Assembly: GCA_016184115.1 (NCBI GenBank)
Contig: JACPDH010000120.1
Location: forward strand, 19,544 to 83,543
Length of the DNA stretch: 64,000 nucleotides
Reading direction: 5' to 3'
Source: Acidobacteriota bacterium
GTDB lineage: Bacteria > Acidobacteriota > Thermoanaerobaculia > Gp7-AA8
Below, piece after piece: positions 17,263 to 23,549 of the stretch. Positions within the stretch are counted from its first letter, which is position 1. Each line of letters opens with the position of its first letter. Position numbers and translations under genes: made by a program. The notes beneath the pieces are model-generated. The model was not told the origin of the DNA. It searched no databases and saw nothing but the letters and a program-made list of their open reading frames with translations.

Positions 17263-17508
17263 CTACGCGCCGGGTCGCAGTTGCAGCCTGAGCGTTGGCG
17301 ATCCCGCGGTCGCGTGCATGCCCGGTTTCAACTCGAAGCCGTCTTCGGGCTCCGACGTGTCGGCGCCGAGCAGAAGCAATAGCCGTGCAAGTTCACGCAT
17401 CGCGAGCCGGTCTCCCTCGAGGATCACCTCGCTACCCGAGATGCGCAGTCCGATGGGTGACTTCGCCAGCCCTTCGAGAACCATCATCGCCAGCTCGACG
17501 TTGACCAT
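17263..17508 (-). CDS. Small conserved-looking protein of unknown function, downstream of queD
   Basis: 81 residues from the ATG at 17508, with GGGGAG 7 bases upstream. A GTG at 17511 is a possible alternative. The start lies directly after the queD stop, so the two are coupled. The sequence has a short beta/alpha pattern: VNVELAMMVLEGLAKSP, then VILEGDRLAMRELARLLLLLGAD and a final LKPGM...LRLQLRPGA. The EGD..AMRELARLLL helix vaguely resembles small immunity-like (Imm32-type) proteins, but that is a weak resemblance. No signal peptide or catalytic motif is seen. Confidence 0.6.
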   Translation of the reverse strand: MVNVELAMMVLEGLAKSPIGLRISGSEVILEGDRLAMRELARLLLLLGADTSEPEDGFELKPGMHATAGSPTLRLQLRPGA

Positions 17509-17511
17509 CAC

Positions 17512-17916
17512 TTACTCCCCTTCGTAGGTCGCCGAGTTCCGCTCGGTCTCGTGAAGGACGACACGGCAGAGGCGTCCTTCGCTGATCGCCGGAGCGAGCT
17601 GGTCCCAGAACGCCTTTGCAAGGTTCTCTGCCGTCGGGATGATGCCACGAAGAAACTCGACGTCGACGTTGAGGTTCGTGTGATCGACTCGGTTCACCAC
17701 GCGCTCGCGCATGATGTCCTTGAGGCGCTTGAGGTCGATGACCATGCCGGTCTCCGGGTCGATCGATCCACGCACGCTTACCTCGAGGACGTAGTTGTGT
17801 CCGTGGCCGGAAGGGTTGTCGCACTTGCCGTACACGCGACGGTTCCACTCGGCATCCTTCGCGGGATTGTTCAGCCGGTGCGCGGCGGAGAAGTCGAGTT
17901 TTGCGGTAACGATCAT
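17512..17916 (-). CDS. queD: 6-carboxy-tetrahydropterin synthase / 6-pyruvoyl-tetrahydropterin synthase family
   Basis: 134 residues. The zinc-binding histidines lie in FSAAHRLNNP and GKCDNPSGHGHNYVLEV, and the catalytic Cys is present in GKCDNPSGHGH. The later DHTNLN and PTAENLAKAFW motifs and ETERNSATYEG are also family-typical. QueD converts dihydroneopterin triphosphate to 6-carboxy-tetrahydropterin for queuosine and other 7-deazapurines. No queC or queE is in the window, so a pterin role cannot be excluded from sequence alone. The following small gene starts immediately after its stop. Confidence 0.9.
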   Translation of the reverse strand: MIVTAKLDFSAAHRLNNPAKDAEWNRRVYGKCDNPSGHGHNYVLEVSVRGSIDPETGMVIDLKRLKDIMRERVVNRVDHTNLNVDVEFLRGIIPTAENLAKAFWDQLAPAISEGRLCRVVLHETERNSATYEGE

Positions 17917-18008
17917 CGAGTCGGTCTCCTGGCGTTACGGATCGCGCAACGCCCCTCAGAAGCGTGCCGGTCGCGCGCTTCTTCCCCGCTGCTTCCCGGT
18001 CGCGCCGC

Positions 18009-21000
18009 TCAGAGCGACATGCTCTGCAGCGCGGCGGAGAGTCCCGCCGACTTCTCGCGGATCACCCTCTTGAGCTTCGTGAAGCGCGGGTCAGTTCCGA
18101 GATAGCCGAAAAGGGGACTGGAGACGATGTAGGTGAGCGACGGCTCGGAGTGCGCGACCGCAGTCTCGAGTGCCGCGAGCACCTGCTTCTGCCGGTTGAG
18201 GAGCACGTTGACCTCGGCGACCAGGGTGTAGTGGTCGTCAGCGCGAGTGACCGCCGACTCAGCCTTGGCGATCTCGGCATCGGCAGTCGCCGCATCGCCT
18301 TTGCCGGCGGCGATGAACGCGCTCAACATCGGAAGCGTGTAGGGATCGTTCAAACGCTGCTGGCGCGCCTGTTCGAGCTCGATGATCGAGTCGGACCGGC
18401 GGATTACCGCGAGCCTCCCGATCTTCAGCGAGAGCCAGGGGTTGTCCTGCTGTGTCTCCTGGGTCTTGTAGTACGCCTTGACTGATGCGTCGACCCTCCC
18501 GCGCGCAAGTGTGATGTCGGGCTCGTGAAGGCGAGGGTTCGACGCGCGAACTGACGCGAGGCGTGCCACGACGGTTTGGAACTTTCCTTCGTCGGCAACC
18601 GCGAGGGCATAGTCTCCGACGAGCGTCAGCACTTCGGGGTCGTCACCCTTCGCGCTGAGCAGCGCCGCGAGGTACGAGATCGCCTTCGGCGCGTTGCCGC
18701 GCTCCGCCTCCCACCGTGCGAGTTCTTTGCGGATCTCGAGGTTTGCGGGGTCGAGCGAGGCGATCGTCGCCGCACTCTTGAAGGCGTCGTCGCGGTTTCC
18801 GCTCCGCAAGTATGCGGCATAGAGGAGCTCGTGGGCGCGGAGGTACTTCGCGTCGGCGGCCACGGCCTTCTTCGCGGAAGCGGTTGCTTTCTTGTCATCG
18901 CCGGCGCGCTGCTGCGCGACCGCGTCGATGTACGCCTTCGTCGCGCCCGCGTTCGTCGAAACGACCGTTGCCAGGTCTTTGCCGAGAGTCGATGCCATCC
19001 AGTGCGCGAGCGCCAAGGCTGGCTCGTAATAATCCTTCACCTTTGCGGGGAGCGCGATCGGATCGCCTTCGGTCAGCGTCGAGCCTTCGACGAGGGTAGG
19101 AACGAGAACGAGACCGTCGTCGCCCTTTCTCACGACCGCGCCAAGGACTCGGCTCGTCGGTGCTGCCGCGTCGACGAATGTCAACGACGAGTCGAGACGA
19201 ACGATCGATGCAGTCATTGCGCCGATCCCGTTCGCGAGCGCGACGAGCTTCGGATCGGGTGGTGGCGCAGTCGTAGTCGCCGTCGTGTCGGTAGTCGTCG
19301 GGGGAGCCGAGGTCTCGACGACGACGCCGCCAAGAAACACCTCCGACGGATTGATCGTCGGTGCGGTGTCTGTGGGCGGCGGCGGTTCCGCGGTTGCGGG
19401 TTCGGGGGCCTGAGTTGCAACCGCGACGGCGACGGGCACGGGAGGCGCGGCGTCGCCCTTACGCATCATGAAGAACGCGGCGGCTGCTCCACCAAGGACG
19501 ACGACGGCGCCGATGCCGGCGACGAGCGCCATGCTCGATGATTTTTTCTTCGTGGGCGACGGCGCGATTGCTTCATCGTCCATCGAAGCGTCGTCGATCT
19601 CCTCATGAGCTGCCCCCTTCGTGGCATGAGCTGTGGGTGCCGGACGTGAGGCGGGAACCGGGGCTGGCGCGGCGTCGTGCGATGCTGCGGGGGGCGCTAG
19701 GTTCGTTGGCACTGCCTGCGCGCGGGGAAGTAGCGTCGGAGCGGCGTAGAAGTTCACTCCTCGGAACGCGCCGGCGGGCGAGGGGATCGATGTGAGGCCG
19801 AGCGCACGGATGACCGGCTCCGAAACGAGCGTCTGCATCGGTTCCATCGCGTCGAGAACGGCATCGGCAATCTCGAGGCCGACGCCGCCTGGCTTCCCGG
19901 TCGTCGCGACGAGCTCGCCGAAGTGAACGACGGTGCGCGGCTCGACCGGCTCGGCGGCGTTCGACATGTTGTGCTCGACGATGTCGGCGAGCCCTTTCTG
20001 CGCGGCGCGAAGCGCGCTCGAGGCGTCGGGGAGCTCAGCCACCATACGCGGGCCGAACGAGTCGAGCACTTTCCCGTCGAAGAGGTAGACCGCTTCGCCG
20101 AGATACTGCTGCATTCGCGTTTCGAGGCGAGACGCCTGCTCCGGATCTTTTTTGCGGAGAAGCTCGTGATACGGCAGCTCGCATACGACGATCCACGCCG
20201 GAGCGGCGGCGGCCTGCGGCGGGGGCGCCACAGCGACGGGCGTCACCGTCTTCCGTGCCGCGAGGCGGTCGATGTTCGGCTCGAGTTTCCGCAGGTCGGC
20301 GAGGATCTCGTCAGCCTTCTGATAGCGCTTGTCGGGGATTTTCTGAAGGCAGCGCCCGATGAGAGAGAGGATCGAGCGATCGGCGGTAGGGGCCGCCGGT
20401 GCCGCAGGCGCGCTCTGCGCGATCGCCTGCGTGATCTCCGCGGGAGTCGCGCCGCGGAACGGCGTTTTCCCTTCGAGCATCTCGTAGAAGACGGTGCCGA
20501 GTGCAAAGACGTCGCTCCTCGAATCGACCGGCTTGCCGATCACCTGCTCGGGCGAGAGGAATAGCGGTGTTAGGGCGTCGTTCGGCCGGAGCGAGCCGAG
20601 GAACGTCGGGCCCGACTCGTGCTTGCGGCGAATCGACGCATAGCCCATTCCAACCAGGTGGACGTCCCCCTGCGGCGTCACCACGAACGACTCGCTATTG
20701 AGCTCGCCGTGTGCGATTCCCTTCGAATGAAGATGGGCGACGGCATCGGCGATCTGGAATGCGAGGCGCAAAAACTCGCCTCGCGCCGGCGGTGACACGC
20801 GCGTCCGCTGCCGGAGGCTGTCGCCTTCGATCAGCTCGAGCACCATGAACAACATGTCGCGATCGATGTCGATCTCGAGAATCTGGGCCACTCCCGGGTG
20901 GCGAGTCGCCGCGCCGACGCGTGCCTCTTTGAGCATCGCATCGCGCTGGGCCTTGTCCTTCGGAACCAGGCGTGTGAGGATCTTGATTGCAACTGGTTTG

Positions 21001-21113
21001 CCGCTTCGCGAGTCGCTCGCCTTCCAGGCGTTGATCGATCCCGGAAAGCGCTCGTTAAGCACGTAGTGAAGCAGCTGGAACCCGGGGGCGAGGCTCTCCG
21101 GAATGCTCGACAT
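18009..21113 (-). CDS. Pseudokinase with degenerate cyclase-like domain, membrane helix and TPR-like tail
   Basis: 1034 residues from the ATG at 21113; the open frame further upstream is antisense to cinA. A Ser/Thr-kinase fold covers residues 12-275. It keeps the VAIK lysine (44) and an alpha-C Glu (63), but the glycine loop is degenerate, the HRDLKPEN site reads HGELNSES (135-142) and DFG reads GMG (155-157). It should be catalytically dead. Residues 305-460 resemble a class III nucleotidyl cyclase domain (LETRMQQYLGEAVYLFDGKVLDSF, VVHFGELVATTG, LVSEPVIRAL) without recognisable catalytic residues. A Pro/Ala linker, one membrane helix (528-548), a Thr/Pro-rich stretch and a helical repeat (TPR-like) C-terminal half follow. 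It is divergent from cinA with a 33-bp gap and lacks a ribosome site. Confidence 0.85.
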   Translation of the reverse strand: MSSIPESLAPGFQLLHYVLNERFPGSINAWKASDSRSGKPVAIKILTRLVPKDKAQRDAMLKEARVGAATRHPGVAQILEIDIDRDMLFMVLELIEGDSLRQRTRVSPPARGEFLRLAFQIADAVAHLHSKGIAHGELNSESFVVTPQGDVHLVGMGYASIRRKHESGPTFLGSLRPNDALTPLFLSPEQVIGKPVDSRSDVFALGTVFYEMLEGKTPFRGATPAEITQAIAQSAPAAPAAPTADRSILSLIGRCLQKIPDKRYQKADEILADLRKLEPNIDRLAARKTVTPVAVAPPPQAAAAPAWIVVCELPYHELLRKKDPEQASRLETRMQQYLGEAVYLFDGKVLDSFGPRMVAELPDASSALRAAQKGLADIVEHNMSNAAEPVEPRTVVHFGELVATTGKPGGVGLEIADAVLDAMEPMQTLVSEPVIRALGLTSIPSPAGAFRGVNFYAAPTLLPRAQAVPTNLAPPAASHDAAPAPVPASRPAPTAHATKGAAHEEIDDASMDDEAIAPSPTKKKSSSMALVAGIGAVVVLGGAAAAFFMMRKGDAAPPVPVAVAVATQAPEPATAEPPPPTDTAPTINPSEVFLGGVVVETSAPPTTTDTTATTTAPPPDPKLVALANGIGAMTASIVRLDSSLTFVDAAAPTSRVLGAVVRKGDDGLVLVPTLVEGSTLTEGDPIALPAKVKDYYEPALALAHWMASTLGKDLATVVSTNAGATKAYIDAVAQQRAGDDKKATASAKKAVAADAKYLRAHELLYAAYLRSGNRDDAFKSAATIASLDPANLEIRKELARWEAERGNAPKAISYLAALLSAKGDDPEVLTLVGDYALAVADEGKFQTVVARLASVRASNPRLHEPDITLARGRVDASVKAYYKTQETQQDNPWLSLKIGRLAVIRRSDSIIELEQARQQRLNDPYTLPMLSAFIAAGKGDAATADAEIAKAESAVTRADDHYTLVAEVNVLLNRQKQVLAALETAVAHSEPSLTYIVSSPLFGYLGTDPRFTKLKRVIREKSAGLSAALQSMSL

Positions 21114-21120
21114 GTTCCGA

Positions 21121-21126
21121 ATTATA
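21121..21126 (-). promoter_or_regulatory. -10 element (TATAAT) for a probably leaderless pseudokinase mRNA
   Basis: A perfect TATAAT on the minus strand ends 7 bases before the ATG at 21113, which would put transcription start at or next to the start codon. No Shine-Dalgarno is present, which agrees with a leaderless message. The -35 would fall inside the first codons of cinA and is weak. Confidence 0.55.
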
Positions 21127-21146
21127 TCCAAAGGGAGAGTGCCTCG

Positions 21147-22394
21147 ATGCGAGCAGCCATCATCGCCGTCGGAAGCGAAATGCTCGGAATCTCGAGAGTG
21201 GACACGAACTCGCTCGACGTGACGCGTCACCTCGAAGAATGGGGAGTCGAGTTGGTTCGCAAATCGGTCGTCGGCGACCATGCTGCCGACCTCGCGCACG
21301 AGCTCCGCGCGGCGCTCGCGGAATGCGACATCGTCGCGGTCATGGGCGGACTCGGCCCGACCGAAGACGACGTGACGAAGGAAGTCGTCTCGGAGGTCCT
21401 CGGAATCCCTCTGCGCGAAGAAGAGGAGATTCTGGAGCGGATGGCCGCACTGTTCGCGAACCGGGGCTACGAGATGCCGGAGTCGAATCGCAAGCAGGCC
21501 TTCGTGTTCGAGGGACATGGGTTCCTGCGTAATCCACGGGGGACGGCGCCTGGGTTCCACCTCGATTTCGACTGGGAGGGCCGCCCGCGGCATCTCTGGA
21601 TTTTTCCAGGCGTGCCTAACGAGCTGCACGGCATGCTCGAGGCCGACTTCGGCCCGTGGCTCCGGACGCTTGGCCTGGCTCGGCGATTCTGGAGAACGCT
21701 TCGGATCGCCGGGATGCCGGAGTCGCTCGCCGACGAGAAGCTCAAGCCGTTCTACGATCGGTACCGGGAGACGCCGGTCACGATCCTCGCGTCGCGTGGC
21801 GAGCTCTCGCTCCACTTCTACGCGAACGGGCCGGAGGATTCAGCCTACGCAAGGCTGCTCGCGATGGAGGCCGAAGTCCGGGAGGCGCTGGGAGAGCGGG
21901 TGTACGGAACCGCGGACGACACGCTCGAGCTGGTCGTCGGGCGGATGCTCCTTGCGCGGGGTGAGAGCGTCGCGACGGCCGAATCGTGCACGGGAGGGTT
22001 GCTCTCGGGCCGGATCACCGACGTCCCGGGGAGCTCGCAGTGGTTCGCCGGCGGCGTCGTTGCCTACTCTGCTGACGTCAAGATGGCGATGCTCGGCGTC
22101 GATCCAGAACACATTCAGAAGCATGGCGAAGTGTCGGAGGAGGTAGCGCGCGACCTGGCGCAAGGTGCCCGCCGCCGTTTTGGAACGAGGTGGGGGATCG
22201 GTGTGACCGGAATCGCCGGGCCCGACGGCGGGAGCGATGCGAAGCCGGTCGGCACGGTCCATCTCGCGGTCGCCTCGCGCGATCACGTGGAGCATCGACG
22301 AGTCTACTTTGCCGGGGGACGCGAGAACGTGCGGCGCTTCGCGACGAATGCGGCGTTGGATCTGTTGAGGAAGGTACTGAGTGCTGGGTGCTGA
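21147..22394 (+). CDS. cinA: CinA family protein (nicotinamide-nucleotide amidase)
   Basis: 415 residues from the ATG at 21147, with AAGGGAGAG upstream. It has the usual two domains. The N-terminal molybdopterin-binding-like domain begins RAAIIAVGSEMLGISRVDTNS, with GGLGPTEDDVTKEV. The C-terminal PncC-type amidase has ATAESCTGGLLSGRITDVPGSS and GVTGIAGPDGGSDAKPVGTVHLA. The family deamidates NMN in pyridine-nucleotide recycling and is linked to competence in some bacteria. The last five codons (LSAGC) and the TGA stop are read from the beginning of the TGCTGAG heptamer array, so the repeat has replaced or extended the native C-terminus. Confidence 0.96.
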   Translation: MRAAIIAVGSEMLGISRVDTNSLDVTRHLEEWGVELVRKSVVGDHAADLAHELRAALAECDIVAVMGGLGPTEDDVTKEVVSEVLGIPLREEEEILERMAALFANRGYEMPESNRKQAFVFEGHGFLRNPRGTAPGFHLDFDWEGRPRHLWIFPGVPNELHGMLEADFGPWLRTLGLARRFWRTLRIAGMPESLADEKLKPFYDRYRETPVTILASRGELSLHFYANGPEDSAYARLLAMEAEVREALGERVYGTADDTLELVVGRMLLARGESVATAESCTGGLLSGRITDVPGSSQWFAGGVVAYSADVKMAMLGVDPEHIQKHGEVSEEVARDLAQGARRRFGTRWGIGVTGIAGPDGGSDAKPVGTVHLAVASRDHVEHRRVYFAGGRENVRRFATNAALDLLRKVLSAGC

Positions 22395-22790
22395 GTGCTG
22401 AGTGCTGAGTATGTTGGTTCGCACCGAACGCGCCTGGTCAGTGATGTCGGCCGCGGAAGCGGCCGCTTTTAATTAGCCCCGCCCGTAAGGGCGGGGAACC
22501 GCGATCGAGAAGGTCATCCGGCGCCGCGTCAGCCGCGCCATTCTGAATTGAGTGTTGTGCACGACGAACCCCGCGCTCACGCGCCGGGGGATCAGACCTC
22601 GCCGCTGGCGCGGCGCGGAAAGCTCGGGCGAACGTACAAACCCCGCCCTCACGGGCGGGGCTAATTAAAAACGGCCGCTTCCGCGGCCGACTCGCTAGAC
22701 TCAGCACTCAGCACTCAGCACTCAGCACTCAGCACTCAGCACTCAGCACTCAGCACTCAGTAGTCAGTAGTCAGTAGTCAGTAGTCAGCA
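22375..22790. repeat. Composite heptamer-flanked palindromic element, copy 1
   Basis: Left flank 22375-22410: tandem TGCTGAG heptamers. Core: inverted arms 22447-22496 and 22641-22690, 50 bp each with 48 matches, containing GGCCGCGGAAGCGGCCG, TTTTAATTAG and CCCCGCCCGTRAGGGCGGGG. The 144-bp interior has further GC-rich inverted repeats. Right flank about 22698-22790: CACTCAG heptamers (complement of the left unit) that change into TAGTCAG units. A related element lies at 60879-61458. No transposase or credible ORF is inside. It fills the gap between cinA and the HD gene. Confidence 0.9.
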
Positions 22791-22816
22791 CTTCGAACGC
22801 TAGCGATTGATGAACG

Positions 22817-23377
22817 ATGACCAAAACTCGCACCGACGCCCTCGACCTGCTTTACCGCTACACGAAGTCCGACTCGCTACGGAAACACGCGCTGGCCGTC
22901 GAGCAGGCGATGCGGGCTTGCGCGAAGAAATACCATGGCGATGAAGATCGCTGGGCGATGTGCGGCCTTCTCCACGACTTCGACTACGAGGCGTACCCGA
23001 CCGCTGAAGAGCATCCGTTCGTCGGGTCGAAGATCCTCGAGGCGGAGGGGTGGGATGAAGAGTTCCGCCGCGCGATTCTGGGGCACGCCGAATACACCGG
23101 CGTGCCGCGCGACACGGTGATGGCGAAGGCGCTCTTTGCATGCGATGAGCTCTGCGGCTTTCTTACCGCGTGCGCGCTCGTGCAGCCCGGGAAGTCGCTC
23201 GCCGAGGTCAAGGTCTCGTCGGTGAGGAAGAAATTGAAGGATAAGGCGTTTGCGCGCAGCGTGAATCGCGACGATATCGTTCATGGCGCCTCGGAGCTCG
23301 GCGTCGAGCTCGATGCCCACATCGAGTTCGTGCTCATGGCCTTGCAGGAAAAGGCATCGGAGCTCGGGCTGGGGTGA
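22817..23377 (+). CDS. HD domain hydrolase
   Basis: 186 residues. The HD-superfamily metal motifs are visible: His in SLRKHALAVEQAMR, the HD pair in MCGLLHDFDYEAYP, then HPFVGSKILEAEGW and AILGHAEYTGVPRDT, and the late Asp in FACDELCGF. Proteins of this size and pattern are small phosphohydrolases often annotated HDIG; the substrate cannot be told from sequence. The start comes right after the right-hand heptamer array, so its promoter must lie within or across the repeat element, or the gene is read from cinA through the element. Confidence 0.88.
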   Translation: MTKTRTDALDLLYRYTKSDSLRKHALAVEQAMRACAKKYHGDEDRWAMCGLLHDFDYEAYPTAEEHPFVGSKILEAEGWDEEFRRAILGHAEYTGVPRDTVMAKALFACDELCGFLTACALVQPGKSLAEVKVSSVRKKLKDKAFARSVNRDDIVHGASELGVELDAHIEFVLMALQEKASELGLG

Positions 23378-23506
23378 TGATGGCGGTGGAGCAGGGCTTC
23401 CGTTAGGCGGTTTTCGGGTTGGATGCTCCATGGACGCGAAGCGACCGCGGCCGTTCGCCGTCCGCGACCGACTGTCGTAGCCGGCGCAACGGCGAGAATG
23501 GTGAGG

Positions 23507-23538
23507 CGTCGGGCGGCGACTTCCGCCGCCGTCCGACG
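23507..23538 (-). terminator. Hairpin downstream of the VWA lipoprotein gene
   Basis: Inverted arms 23507-23518 and 23524-23538 (CGTCGG...GCGGCG against CGCCGCCGTCCGACG, with a small bulge) lie 12 bp beyond the VWA gene stop at 23550. No clear T-run follows. The rest of 23378-23506 shows no gene. Confidence 0.45.
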
Positions 23539-23549
23539 TTCTTGAATAT

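Noticed and set aside
18009..21815. A 1268-residue version of the pseudokinase starting inside cinA
   Set aside because: The extra N-terminus is the antisense of cinA; the conserved domain starts at the ATG at 21113.
22438..22707. Minus-strand ORFs inside both composite elements (22438-22707 and 61096-61329) sharing a RPRKRPFLISPAREGGVC-like stretch
   Set aside because: The similarity follows from the conserved palindromic DNA; the peptides are low-complexity, lack ribosome sites and differ outside the stems.
22699..22790. CRISPR-like array (regular short repeats at the right flank of the element)
   Set aside because: Units are contiguous heptamers with no spacers and no cas genes nearby.
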